Part shown: one piece after another, positions 1 through 11,456 of the stretch
Layout: each line of letters starts with the position of its first letter
How positions within the stretch are numbered: the first letter of the stretch is position 1
NCBI GenBank assembly: GCA_036583965.1
Contig: JAZBQD010000001.1
Span: 21,933,569-21,997,568, forward strand
Reading direction: 5' to 3'
Length of the DNA: 64,000 nucleotides
From: Prunella strophiata
Lineage: Eukaryota; Chordata; Aves; Passeriformes; Prunellidae
Notes under the pieces: generated by a model
Database searches by the model: none
What the model was told of the DNA's origin: nothing
Seen by the model: the letters and a program-made list of their open reading frames with translations, nothing else
Made by a program: the position numbers and the translations under genes

Positions 1-1473
1 TGATCCACAGCTGCTACACAGCTGCAATTAATGTTAACCAAAATTCATTTGAAACAGGGGACCAGGACTTTCTTCAGAAAATCAAGGTATCATCAAGTTG
101 AGAAAACAAATCACTGTGGTCACAGAAAAAAGTAAATTTTACTGTTGAAGTTTATCCTGTCTTTTATTTTAAGCCTCCAAAAAGTAAAAAAAGTTAAAAT
201 ACATTTTCTTGATGCCACAGACTTTAAAACAGTCACAAACATCTTGGGTGACTCCATTTAATAACTCCATGCCAACTTCAAGCAGCCACTTTGCAGCAGA
301 ACCCCAGAATTTTCCAAACACCTTTAAATCATTGAGCATTGATAAAATTAATGCTAAAATCAAATAGTGACAACCCAAGCACACCAAATTCCAACTTGTA
401 CCATGCAGAGCCCCACAAGGAATATTCTATTCCATTCCATTCCATTCTCCTGAGTGCAGATCACTACAGCCATTGATTTGGGAGTTATCTGATTGTTGTA
501 ATTAGCCAAATGACCCCCCCAGCTCCACAATTAACCCTAAATGACCCATAAATGAACAAAAAGTGCCCCAAAGTCCCCCTGCTGACCCCAAACCAACCCC
601 CAGACCACTCTCCTACCCCCCAAATCCTCTCCTGAAACCCCTCAAATCCCCCCCTAGGGCCATCCCAGTCTCTCTTAAAGTGGATTTAAGCTGTTTTTTT
701 CTCAGACCATGCTAGAGAGAAAAGTTTCTTCCCCTTGTTTAATCCAGACCTACAGGAAATTGCCTTGGGTAATTGTGTTTCTCTGTTGTGTTTAAATCAG
801 TGTTTAGAAGGAAGGAACTTATCAGCAAATGAAACTATGGATGTATTATAAACAAAGAAGTAAAACCAGGGAAAAAATTAGGTTTTTTTATTCCTCAACT
901 CTACAAAGCAACAAGGAAGAACCACTCCAGAGGCATGGCACATGTCAGTAACTCTTTCACCTACAACTAAATCATGTGATAAAATCTATTCCTAAATGTT
1001 CCAGCTGTGCAAGACCTCTCTAATGCACAGTAACCCACTTGGGCTCTGCTGAAGCACACACCCAGAGAGAAGCACTGCTCTGAACCAGAACATCAGTTCC
1101 TTCAGAGATGGTCTGTTCAAAAACCCTTTCTGATTTGATGACCTGAGCTACCAGCTCACAAAGATAAGAAAATGATCTACCTCAGAAGAGCACCTGAAAA
1201 ATAGGGAACTAAAGGTTATAATTTGCAGGTACTACAGAAATTATTTCTGCTGCCAGCTCGTGTCCAGTGGTGCTCAGTATGAGCTGTGGTGACAATTAGC
1301 AGTGCTCAGCTCCTCCTTGGCTCTGACCCTGCAGTTCAGAACAAGAAATCAGCAATCACAGAGGCTTTTGGTTCACTTGCTCACATCCCAAGGTTTCACT
1401 TCCAGTACATCCTTGTTTGCGCAGTGGCTCTCTGGGCTGCCTGTTTCCACCTTTGCAGACTGGAGAGCTCAAC
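1..1473. other. unique non-coding sequence
   Basis: AT-rich single-copy sequence with no supported gene. It contains a short run of ATTCC units near 424-446 and the C-rich tract listed separately. Open frames here are short, overlap on several frames and show no recognisable protein family. Confidence 0.6.
512..670. repeat. C-rich, G-poor low-complexity tract with G-quadruplex motif on the minus strand
   Basis: The plus strand has many runs of three to seven C separated by short A/T-rich spacers. Four runs at 566-569, 575-579, 586-589 and 597-601 are separated by loops of 5, 6 and 7 bases, so the complementary strand fits the usual G-quadruplex pattern. The tract looks like a degraded minisatellite with CCCC-AAA-type units. 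A function is not indicated. Confidence 0.6.
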
Positions 1474-1587
1474 TACAAAACTATTGGAACCCTGGCTGCT
1501 GAGAATTTTGGACTTTCTGTGCTGACAGGCACTGACCCCCAAGAGAACACTGCACTTGACCTGAGGCTGTGGAGAAGCTTCCAAAAT

Positions 1588-1770
1588 TGAATGACAGAAC
1601 TGGGATTGTGGATGTGTAATTTGATTAGAAGTGTGTGATATCACAGGGTGGAAAACTTAGAGTTTAAGGTTTTAGAATATAGTAATATATATAAAGCAAG
1701 ATGGAAATTTTAGGAGGGAGGCTGGTCCTTCTTCTTCACCTTATTCTCCATGGGTTTGGGTGGTTTTGTG
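1588..1770 (+). repeat. single-copy form of the LTR core block that is amplified at 7345-8318
   Basis: This is the segment of LTR copy A that corresponds to one unit of the array in copy C. It runs from the TGAATGACAGAACTGG block through the TATA-like element to just before TAATTGGACAGG. It occurs once here and about six times in copy C. Confidence 0.6.
1686..1696 (+). promoter_or_regulatory. TATA-like element in LTR copy A
   Basis: The sequence TATATATAAAG lies about 280 bases upstream of the AATAAA signal at 1973-1978, in the order expected for an LTR promoter and polyadenylation site. It is conserved in position in the other two copies. That it is functional is inference. Confidence 0.4.
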
Positions 1771-3206
1771 TAATTGGACAGGAAAGTCTGCATTGCAGAC
1801 TTTGAGTGATTAGTTATTGGGTTAAAAGTAAAAATAATTTAGGTGTCATTTCTTAATTGGACAGATTATCCTTAAAAGGCCTTGTAGAGATAGATACAGG
1901 GCCATTTTATAGCCTTGTTAGTGAAATGCTGTAGAACTCACAGCTTGTGAGACTGTAACACAGATGAGAAATAATAAACAACTGAGTCTGAACACAAAAT
2001 ATTGTCTCAAATGCTTCAATCCTGACCCTGACCAAGACAGAAAAAAAAGATAAAGAATTGACACAAAACTGCCCTAAAAATAACCCAGGGGTGGCTGAGT
2101 TTCCTCATGTCCCCAAAAATCAGTTCTCCATGGGCCAGCACATGGAGATGAGACAATTCTGCTTAAAATCACTCTTCCCATCACTGTCATTGCAGACCAG
2201 TTCTTCCAAAAAATCAGTTCTCCCCGTGGCCAGCCCACTGAGCCTCTGCCAAAACACATGAGCACGGGACCAGGACCTGAGAGCAGCACATTTTCATGGA
2301 CATTCAAACTTTTCCTACAAGTTTGGTTTTGCTGTTCTTGCTCAGAAATGAATGAAGGAGTGAAGCCAGGCTGCTCCTGAGCATGACATGGAGCAGAACA
2401 AAAGTGTGCAGTGCTCAGAGACACTCATCTCATTTGACACATTAGTTATGGCAGATTCAATTCTGTGCCCACCACAAACTCAGAGATTTGCTCTGAAATC
2501 CACTGGGACAGGAAAGGCACAAGGTGGCATTGGGAGGTTCTGGATGCCACAAATCCTGCTCTGAATCATGGTATTTATTTCTTAAGTGAAGCAATTAGCA
2601 AACAGAAAGAGAAGCAGAGTTATTTTCAGACTACTCTGCAGTTATTTCCTGTTGGATTCTGTTGTCTAAGCTTCTGATTCCACAGGGATGTGTTGCCACT
2701 AGATCTATTAGACTTATAATCATGCACAGTGTGCAGAAGATCTTTATGTGTTATTTATAATTGCCCAGATAAAATACTCCTCCTTCTCCAACATCGAGCC
2801 TTGACAGGATATTTATACCAGTAATTGTATTTCCAATGCATCTCACAGCAGTTACTGTTTTATCAGTACTATTTTTAGGATAGACAGTTGGATGCCTGCT
2901 AAAGACTCTCATTTTAAATTAATTTCTCCAAACGTTGCCTTCTCCCACTGCAGCCCATATTCTCCTTTACCAGAATGGGACATTATCTTAGATTTCTCAA
3001 AGCAGAGTATCAATTTTTGTCCTGCTTACTACAGCAGCTCTGAGGGGAACAACTAGAAGGTGCTTTATGCTTTGTCCATCTTTAAGGCTGGATGTAGGCA
3101 CAGTCCTGAACTTCACCCAGCACAGACTCAAGCAAAAAGCTGGTTAAAAACCCCTAAAATCTTCATTTGCCACACTATTTCCCATTTCTACCCCTCCAGG
3201 GTTACT

Positions 3207-3270
3207 TATACTCTTAGAGAATATCTACATATAAGTATAAATCTAAGTATACTCTTAGAGAATATCTACA
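3207..3270. repeat. short direct repeat, 23 bp twice
   Basis: The 23 bases at 3207-3229, beginning TATACTCTTAGAG, are repeated without change at 3248-3270 after an 18-base spacer. This looks like a recent slippage-type tandem duplication. Confidence 0.8.
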
Positions 3271-4313
3271 CCATCCCCCAGATTTTTCCTGCCTCACTAC
3301 AAGTAATTTCAAAAGAAAATCCACAACAGGTCTGGGGGCTGGTCAGGGGTAGAAACAGAAACTGAGTTGAAATAATTCAAGAAGAGCATCACATGCAGGA
3401 TTCTTCCATTAACCAAGTCTTTCTAAACACCCATTGGACCAAGGGACTGTTAATAATAAAAAGACAACAACACCTTTTAATGGATTACATAGTGGTTGCT
3501 CTGTTGTTTCGAAACCTTTTCTCTTTAATCCCCTTCAGCTCTTGTCTTGCAGTTCCTTGGGACTCAGAAAACCAGGTGGGAAGGGAATGAGCTGAGCTCA
3601 AGTTCAGTTGCTCAAGGGCTGCTCTCAGTCCCTCAGAAGTCACCATGGAATTGAGAACAGGCTGGAAGGTTTGAAGGGGAAAAGAGGTGCAGGTTTTTCC
3701 TGTTTCCTTTTTGCCACTACTTTCCTAAGGATGTTTTACAGCTCTGAGTTGTTTCCAAGTCACCCAGATCTTTGTGCATCTCAAATGGCAAACAAGTCTC
3801 TTAGAAAAGCAGTATTAAAACAACTTCACACACGCACTCAGGCTTAATATAGAAATTGCTCCTGCAGCAAGCACAGAGATGATGTGCATGTCATTAAAGA
3901 CACTTGCACAGGGTTCTCACCTCCTTCCTATTCCCCACTGAGTAATCCTTGCCTTGAAATACTGTCCCAACCTTCCAGACACTGAGCACTTCCAAAGGTT
4001 TGCACTGAAATAAATGTGACACATCCAGAAATATTTATACACCCTCAATGCAAATAACTGTTTCCTGATCTGAAATATCCTGGGAAACAAAAGATTCAGT
4101 GCTGGCTTTTGAAGAATATTTTTAACAAGTGAATGTCACTTCTCCACTCTGAGCCCCAGGAATAATCTGTGGCCGGAGTCAGACTTTGTTTTTTACGTCA
4201 CTGGAAAGGGAGAGTTCCCTCCAGGCTGGAATCCAAGCAGTCTCCTGCAGTCCTCCCCACTCAGCTTTTTCCAGAGCCCTGGAGAGCCTGGTCTGCCCCT
4301 AGAGCTGGCCCTG

Positions 4314-4317
4314 CCTC
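4314..4317. other. target-site duplication, left copy
   Basis: CCTC directly precedes the LTR start. The same four bases occur at 4776-4779 directly after its end. Confidence 0.6.
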
Positions 4318-4775
4318 TGATGCCTCAGGTTTTAACTTTTCTATTTTTCACATTCTGTGCTGCTTTAGTGTGTAGTTCTGAGCTTCACATTAAGGGATGG
4401 TGAGCTCTCTGCACAGAGCAGGGAGACAAAACAATTCCTTCTCCAGCTGGGGACCAAGGACAAATGATCCAAATCTCAGGCCCAAGAGCATAAATAAAGT
4501 GGACTGAAGAGAGAAAAACAAGCAGGATGGGACTTCATAACCTGAAGCTATAATTGGACAATTAACTCCAAGGTGCAAATGGAGCAGAACTGATCAAAGT
4601 GAGAGACCCCGTGAGCGCTCCTGCATTTTGTGCCCATTTTGGTTCACCTGAAGTACAGCCCTGGCTGGGCTCTTGTGCTGCCCAAGGTGGATCCATGGAA
4701 GCCTTTTAATAAATCCCTGCTTTATTCTTTAGCTCTGTCTATCCTCTGTTCTAGGTCAGCCTTCTCAAGGCATCA
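4318..4775 (+). mobile_element. intact solo LTR of an endogenous retrovirus
   Basis: The element is 458 bases long, begins TGATGCCT and ends AGGCATCA, a perfect 8-base inverted terminal repeat with the TG...CA termini expected of retroviral LTRs. The 4-base sequence CCTC stands directly before it (4314-4317) and directly after it (4776-4779), consistent with a 4-bp target-site duplication. A TATA-like stretch lies near 4489-4498 and an AATAAA signal at 4708-4713, followed by a T-rich U5-like end. The 3' part resembles LTRs I recognise from songbird ERVs. With both flanks preserved and no internal sequence, it is a solo LTR formed by recombination between the two LTRs of a provirus. A 4-bp duplication is usual for ERV1-like elements, but I do not assign a family. 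Confidence 0.82.
4489..4498 (+). promoter_or_regulatory. TATA-like element in solo LTR
   Basis: The sequence CATAAATAAA lies about 215 bases before the AATAAA polyadenylation signal at 4708-4713 inside the solo LTR. The order fits an LTR promoter. Activity is not shown. Confidence 0.35.
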
Positions 4776-4779
4776 CCTC
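4776..4779. other. target-site duplication, right copy
   Basis: CCTC directly follows the LTR end and pairs with the copy at 4314-4317. Confidence 0.6.
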
Positions 4780-7221
4780 AGGCAGGAGGAGGAGCAGAGC
4801 CATCCTCAGGTGCCCTCCAGCCATCCTCACTCCCACCCTGAGTCTGTTACCCCTCCAGCACTCATCCTACAAGCTGGAAAGATCCCAAATCCCTTGCTCT
4901 GAAGATCTTCCTTAAAACTGCTCTCTACAGAGTCCCTGCAACTTCCAGCCTTGACAACAGGAGCCAAGGAATGTTTGTAGTACAGGAAGAGCAAATGAAA
5001 GCCCCAAATGATGATTGAAGCAATGCTGCCAGTATTTACAAACCAGGAGAGGAGAATATGCAGTAGTGGCTTGTGCAGTGCCTGTGGCCAATTTTCCTTT
5101 GCACTGAAGACACATGGCTTTGTCAGCAGCAATGAAATTGGATCTTGTTTACCAGTGTGAGCAGATCATGGCACTTCATTATCCTCGCAAACCAAGATAA
5201 ATCCCAACATCACCCAGTGGAGCCGGGGCTTTGAGGCAAAGTGACAACCATGTCCTTATTGTCACAACATCACATCACAATTAAAAGGAATTAAAAAAAA
5301 AGATTTCATAATTAAGAACTTCCATGTGATAAATCTCTTAGGAAAAAAACATCCTCAAACGCTTGCAACAAGCACAGACCACATGTTTTATCAAAGCACC
5401 TCAACCCTAATGAACAATTCTATTTTTAATTCTTTGATTTTAAGCCATTAGCAAAAAACCATGGGAGTTTGGTATGGCTGGTATTTAAGATTTGAAATCC
5501 TTTTTAATATCATGTTTGGTGCTCTTAGATTTAGGAACAACAAAATGAGCACAGGGTTGCCAGGCTTGCCTATTGCATTTGGAAGAGCTGAGATCAGCGT
5601 TTTTAAAAGCCATCTTCAACTGTAAAAATGAATATATTAAAGACACAACAGATCTACATGGCCACAGATATCATTATTTGTAGCTCTTTTTGGTAAAGAA
5701 AATATGCAAAGAAAGCTCATAAATGAATTTTTTGGCCACGTTTCTCTGCAGCAAGGGATAAGTGACACAGGTGAGAACACCTGGGCATTATCTATCAAGC
5801 TTCTATTTACATACCAACATTTCTGATTTTAGAGAATCTTTAGGTGGTATTTTATATCATGTGTATAATTTCATTTTATTTGCAACAATGCACTGTAATA
5901 AAACTCTTCTGTTAGAAAACAGGGATTTACTCCTATTTATTGTATCAAAATTGCATTTGCTTCTTTCAAAAATACCCATCAAATGTCATGGTGTGAGCTA
6001 AACTGTAGTTTTAATCAAACTTACATGTTTCTTTTCATTTGAATCTGAGCTCATTTCATAAAATATTAAAGATATATTGAACTATGTATTTATAGGTAAA
6101 CAAATCCTTAAAGCAGGACCAACTGTGGTGAAACCCAGACACACCCACTGAGTATCCCCAGGTGTAGCTTAGCAAAGCACATTAAATAAAACTCCTCAAG
6201 TGTAAGGGCTGATCCATAAAGTCTGTTCTTGCCCCTGTAAAGCCAGGGGGAAAATGCAGAGGTGGAATACAGGATGCAGAGGTAGAATACAGGATGCAGA
6301 GCAGGGATTTCAGTGTGTGAAACACTCACAGCAGAGTCCAAGGCTGAAGGGAGGCAAGAGGAGATGCAGTCACTGATGGAAAGCTGCAGCATCAGGAATT
6401 TGTTAAAGTGTTAAAAGGGGATTTTAACCAAGTGCTTTTCACACAGGTTTACTTCACACCCTTGGTCGTGCAGAGAGGATCAGCTATTGCTGTTCAGCAG
6501 TCAAGAAATACAAAAGTCTAACAGGAACTGGCTATTTGTGAGCAGCCTTTAAATGAAATAACATAGCTGGGGGCTGCTGTTCAGCACAAGCTTTCAAGCA
6601 TAGGACAAGATGAATGAAAAAACCTTCCTCAGTTCAGAAGAGTGCTAAATTTAATAGTGGATACAAGTAATGCTCAAATTTTACTTCAGCTGTGGCACCA
6701 TCAGAGTCTCTGGTATATCCATTTAACCTTTGTTAAACAGCACGGAATTTACAACTCATAAAAATTTAGATTAAATTCAAAAAGTATTTAGACAGAAAAG
6801 AAAAAAGGGAAAACTGAAAGCCACAATCTCCTTTATTGTGAGCATCCAGCACCTGCACAGTGCCCTGGAAGGAAAGAAGCTCTAAGATAGGGCAGAAAGG
6901 AGCAAAAGGGGTGAAAAATGCAACATTACCTCAAACAAATAATGAGCAACACTACTGATAAATACCAGAATCTCTCCCATTTTTGGGTGCCTTCAAACAT
7001 CATCCTTTTCATCCTCTTTCAACTACTCTGTACTTGTTACTAAAGCAACATATTCACCTTGGCACTCAAATTCCATCTTAAGGCTGGAAATACCATTTGG
7101 CTGAGCAATACCAGGGAAATATTCCTGTGAAGGCTCAATGCATCCCTCACAGCAGTCACTGGAAATTCATAAAGCCCTAAATTTGGGTATTTTCCTCTTT
7201 CTTCCTCAGCCACGAATTCAA
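4780..7221. other. unique AT-rich non-coding sequence
   Basis: No gene or recognised mobile element is visible apart from the small minisatellite at 6254-6300. Frames up to 101 codons occur here but resemble nothing known and overlap in several frames. Confidence 0.55.
6254..6300. repeat. 20-bp minisatellite, about 2.4 units
   Basis: Units of 20 bases beginning ATGCAGAGG lie at 6254-6273 and 6274-6293, differing at one base, followed by a partial third unit ATGCAGA. Confidence 0.85.
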
Positions 7222-8570
7222 GAACATTTCCTGTTAGAACCCTAGTTACTGAAAATTTTAGATACTTTCTGTATTATCAGACACTAACTCCCAAAAAACC
7301 ACTACATTTAACCTACGACCATAGAGAAAAATTCCAAAATGAAATAATAGACCTAAAATTATAAGTATGTCATTTAAATAAAAGTATATAATATTACATA
7401 GTAAAAACCTTAAAGTTTTATAATATAATAATATATATAATAAAAGTTTTAAAACAGAAACTAATCCTTGTTCACGTTCTTCTTCATAAGTTTAAGTAAT
7501 ACTATGTAATTAAGTAATAGAACTAGAATAAGTATGTAGTTTAAAAAAAGTAGCGTAATATCATAGTAAAAAACTTAAGTTTTAAAATATGATAATATAT
7601 ATAACAAAATAAAGGTTTTAAAACAGAACTTAATCTTTCTTCATAAGTTTAATATTATGTAATTAAGTAATAGAACTAAAATCATAAGTATGTAGTTTAA
7701 ATAAAAGTATGTAATATCACATAGTAAAAAAGTTCAGTTTTAAAATATAATATATATATAAAATAAAAGCTTTTTTAAAATAAACTAATCCTTCTTTACA
7801 TTCTTCTTCATAAGTTTAAGTAATAGAACTAAAATAATAATTATGTAGTTTAAATAAAAGTATGCAATATCACATAGTAAAAAACTTAGAGATTAAAGTT
7901 TTAAAATATATATAACAAAATAAGTTTTAAAACAGAAAATAATCCTTCACAAGTTTAAGTAATATTATTTAATTAAATAATAGAACTAAAATAATAACTA
8001 TGTAGTTTAAATAAAAATATACAATATCACATAGTAAAAAACTTAGTTTTAAAATAAATTGTTTTATATAACAAAATAAAGGTTTTAAAACACAAACTAA
8101 TCCTTCTTCATATTCTTCTTCATAAGTTAAAGTAATATTATGTAATTAAGTAATAGAACTAAAATCATAAGTATGTAGTTTAAATAAAAGTATGTAATAT
8201 CACATAGTAAAAAACTTAAAGTTTAATGTTTTAAAATAGAATAATATATAACAAAATAAAAGTTTTAAAACGTATCATTCTTCTTCCCCTTTTTCATAAG
8301 TTCAAGTAGTATGATGTAATTAAATAAAAAGTCCACATTACAAAACACAAGTAGTTATTAAGTTAAAAATAAAAATAATTTGTGTCATTTCTTAATTAGT
8401 CAGTTTATCCTTAAAAAACCCTATATAAAAAAAGATACAACTCCATTTTTAACTTGTTAAAAAAAAAGGTACTATAAAACTCAGTTTATAAAACTGTAAT
8501 ATAAATAAAAACTAATAAACATCTAAATCCAAACAAAAAAGGACAAGAAAAGATAACTTGACCCAGATAA
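7222..8570 (+). mobile_element. endogenous retrovirus LTR, family A/B/C, copy C: G-to-A rich and internally amplified
   Basis: The left part (about 7224-7345) follows the 5' part of LTR copy A base by base, and the right part (about 8318-8570) follows its 3' part. Between them the core block is tandemly repeated. Compared with copy A and with the reverse complement of 17547-18146, most differences are G in the relatives and A here. In a hand alignment of the roughly 190 bases at the 3' side, about 25 of some 37 G have become A, but only about 3 of some 24 C have become T. Ordinary decay would affect both strands alike. The pattern suggests cytidine-deaminase editing of the minus-strand cDNA before integration. 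Counts are by eye. No internal retroviral genes are present. Confidence 0.7.
7345..8318 (+). repeat. tandem array of about six units of 153-173 bp inside the LTR
   Basis: Units start at a TAATAGA(A/C)C motif at about 7345, 7515, 7668, 7821, 7978 and 8151. Each contains in order an ATAAGTATGTAGTTTAAATAAA-like block, an ATATCACATAGTAAAAAAC-like block, a TATA-like run, AAGTTTTAAAACAGAAA, and a TAATCCTTCTTC...CATAAG block. The unit corresponds to 1588-1770 of LTR copy A, where it occurs once. Units 3 to 5 carry small deletions in the CTTCTTC and GTAATATTATG parts. The whole array is very poor in G on the plus strand. Because each unit carries a TATA-like stretch, the candidate promoter has been multiplied. 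Confidence 0.8.
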
Positions 8571-9985
8571 TCAAGGTAAACAGATCCCAAAGAGTCCACT
8601 GTGCCATAGCTCTCCAACTTAGAATAAGCCAAAGATCCTGTGATAATTGCACTTGCCACAAGAATTAATAACTTCTGAGGGACAGGGAGAGGATTTGTGG
8701 GCTCTCATCATGTGAGACACCAGGAATGTCACACACATCTACACCAGAGGTGCCACCTGTGATGCTGCTTGACACCACAATAAAGCACATTTCTGACAGG
8801 TCCCCAATTGCCCCATTTCTGCTCACTTTGGGGATCTGCTGCTTTTCCACACTCCCTACCCTTGTGCTGGTATCAAGGCAGGAATTTCAGCTTTTAACTC
8901 CACCAATGGTATTGTCTAAAACTCAAACTCAGGTTGTAATGATCAAAACCCTCCCATTTGTATCACTTCCACTGTGAGCTTCTTCCTCACATCAGTTCAG
9001 ACAGAGTTTGTTACATTTCTGAGTGCCACAGGCTCTTCTGTGCAGAATAAATAACCCCCTGCTCTCTGCCTGATACTCACTTCCCCTGCAAAGGCATCCT
9101 CTACCCTTCTGTTTCAGTCACCTGTGGCCTTCTGGGCTGGATCTCAGCAAATTAGGAAAATACACTTTCCTCACAGCATTTCTGGAATTGCATCTTCCCA
9201 TCACTTCAAAAGCAGAAAAGGGTTTTTTTGACACAAAGATATTTTTCTTTAATTACCAATTTCTTTAATGCTGGAAAGAGTCCTATAAAACTTCATGTCC
9301 TACAGGACTCAAAGCTGAGTGTTTTTCAAACTCTGCATTTGTTTCCCCTCAGTTGTTAAGAGCTCTTCTGCCTCACCTTTGGTATCCCCCAGAACACAAA
9401 GGATATCCATGGGACCAGCTGAGGATTCAGCCAGTGAAGATAACTGATGGAAATAACTTGAATTATGAGAGCATTTCTCTGTTTCAAACCAGACTTATTT
9501 GGCACATGCTGGTGGACAGGGCTGACACTGAAACAAACCTGTGACTCCATCACCCTCCCACAGGCACAAATTGCCCGTGTTATACATTGACAAATCCTGA
9601 TCCATGTTCTTCAGCCTCATCCAATCTCTCTCAGTGAGCTGAGAGCAGAATTTCACATTTGATGTGCTCAGCTTTGCTGCCAGGTCCCTCCCACTTAGAC
9701 TTGCATACAAATTTAGTCTTCTTCCTCAAACAAGCACACACCAAAGCCAAGGTAAAATATTCCAAGCCTGGCTTCTCTTCACTCTCTCTTGCAACACCCA
9801 AAGCCTCCTCACAGGGTGTTGGTGAAACCCCACTGCACTTTTAGGGCTGGGTTTATCCCCTGGGGAATTCAGGCAATCCCTGCACATGGACACAGCTCCA
9901 GGACTGCAGTCCCCTTTGAACTCTGACATCAAAATACCAAACCCATCTCCACAGACCCAAACCTCCCTGAAAACAGATTCACTCC
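8571..9985. other. unique non-coding sequence
   Basis: No repeat or gene is recognised. Frames of 60-93 codons on both strands overlap one another and match no family that I know. Confidence 0.5.
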
Positions 9986-10043
9986 CCAGAATCAATAAGG
10001 CTGGCAAAGACTTCCAAGATCATCCAGTGCAACCTTTGAGCCA
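9986..10043 (-). mobile_element. CR1 fragment (old, 3' end)
   Basis: The stretch reads CAGAATCAATAAGGCTGGCAAAGACTTCCAAGATCATCC and so on, which is the reverse complement of the 3' terminus of avian CR1 (a GGTTGGAAAAGACC-type block). It is short and diverged. Confidence 0.55.
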
Positions 10044-11291
10044 GGGGCTGATGCTCTGGGTTGGGCAAAGGTGGTGCTCAGGGCTTAGAAAAGCTGTATT
10101 TCACACACTCAGTGAGAAGGAGCAAAGCCCAGTTCTAACCTTAAATCCCATTTTCATCCCCGTGCCTACTGAATGAAATCAGGTTTAATGTAACCACATA
10201 TGCAGGGTTTAATTGTGAGGTATTCTGGTGTACAAAAAGAATGAGAGAGACTGAGTAAAAAAACCAAAACTTCCCTGTGCTGTGCAGAGAAGCCAGGCCC
10301 CTTTTGGCTTGTGGAGTGCAACATCCAACTCTTACAGCCAGAATTAAGGCACTGGAGTAGATAAAATTTTGTATATATGAACTCAATACCTAAAAAAATG
10401 ATGGCACTTTTGGACCAATACCCATTTCTTTGTTGTTAAATGGCTTTCCAATACGACCTGTATCTGTATTAACTGATATGGGAATAAAAGCCCTAAAAAT
10501 CCCATTGACTTTCCAATCATTAAACAAAGCCCCCCAAACAACCCAAGATGTACATGATTTTTAATTATCTAATACATGTATATATCCTAAATATAGACAG
10601 ATAATCTATTTTTATGCCTCATCCTAAACCTCCTCTAATAACTGCACTCCAGCTCAGGTAATTTAATTTCATATTCTTTTGAGAACACACTACTGCAGTC
10701 CTATTTAAAAGATAATAATTCTTTGGAAGAACTTGTTAGAGAGGCTGATGGAGTTCAGAGGAATTCTACACCCAGGTGGGATTTCTTAGGAAGTTTTTAG
10801 AAAGCAAATCAATGAGAGTTTACAGATTGCAGATCTGATCACACTCCTGGCTGTCCCCAGAGGAAGCCATGGAATTGTCATTTCAGTAAGGGGATCTTGG
10901 CAGAATTAGTTCTCTGCCCTGGGAAATTGCTAAAGGACAGTGGACAGCAGGCTGGAGCAAAGGCACTCACAATCAATAGAACAATACTTGTGTTATTTAT
11001 CCTGGCAGGTTTTTACCCTGGTTCTGATCTCTATCATAAAAAAAGGGTAAAACTTCCTTTATGCTTCAATATTTCATAGAATCATCTGAACAAGGTTGGA
11101 CTTGGGGAGGGTCTAAGGAGAGGATATTGATGCACACAATATAACCAGAGAGCTTTGCTTCTAGTTCATTAACTCAAACCTTACACTAGAGATCCAATAT
11201 TCTCTGAAGCCTCTTGGATTTACTTTTTCTTCCCCTCCCCACACTGCCCCCATTCCCTGCCTTATTTCTACTGGAAGTCTCAGCTCATTAG
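10044..11291. other. unique non-coding sequence
   Basis: No gene is supported. A short stretch near 11075-11115 (CATAGAATCATCTG...GGTTGGACTTGG) may be a very decayed CR1 tail, but the match is too weak to list separately. Confidence 0.5.
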
Positions 11292-11456
11292 GAATTCCAG
11301 AATGGTCTGGGTGGGAAGGAACCTTAAAATCCATTCAGTTCCATGGGCAGGGACACCTCCCACTATCCCAGTTTGCTCCAAACCCCATCCAGCCTGGCTC
11401 TGGACACTTCCAGGAATCCAGGGGCAGCCCCAGCTGCTCTGGGCACCCTGTGCTGG
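11292..11456 (-). mobile_element. CR1 3' fragment
   Basis: The stretch begins with CCAGAATGGTCTGGGTGGGAAGGAACC and runs through the complement of the GTGTCCCTGCCCATGG and CCCCTGGAT blocks that mark the CR1 3' untranslated region. It is 5' truncated, as usual for target-primed reverse transcription, and ends at the GGGCACCCTGTG block. Confidence 0.85.

Larger units (their letters stand above)
1474..2033 (+). mobile_element. endogenous retrovirus LTR, family A/B/C, copy A
   Basis: This stretch of about 560 bases matches, by eye, the reverse complement of 17547-18146 and, more distantly, 7222-8570. Shared landmarks are a GCTGAGAATTTTGG-like block near the start, a TATA-like element at about 1686-1696, a CTTCTTCTTCACC block, a TTAGTTATTGGGTTAAAAG-like block, and an AATAAA polyadenylation signal at 1973-1978 close to the 3' end. 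TATA box, downstream AATAAA and dispersed copies in both orientations point to a solo LTR. The exact ends are uncertain: homology among the copies starts around TACAAAACTATTGG and fades after CCTGACCCTGACC. I see no target-site duplication and no internal retroviral sequence. I infer a songbird ERV but cannot name the family. Confidence 0.7.
2034..4317. other. unique non-coding sequence with small internal duplications
   Basis: No gene is supported. Two small internal repeats are visible: a segment around 2114-2140 recurs imperfectly near 2212-2240 (both contain AAATCAGTTCTCC), and a 23-base sequence at 3207-3229 recurs perfectly at 3248-3270. Confidence 0.55.

Noticed and set aside
11075..11115. 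Possible further CR1 tail
   Set aside because: Only a few CR1-like words (CATAGAATCAT, GGTTGGAC) in changed spacing. Too weak to list.
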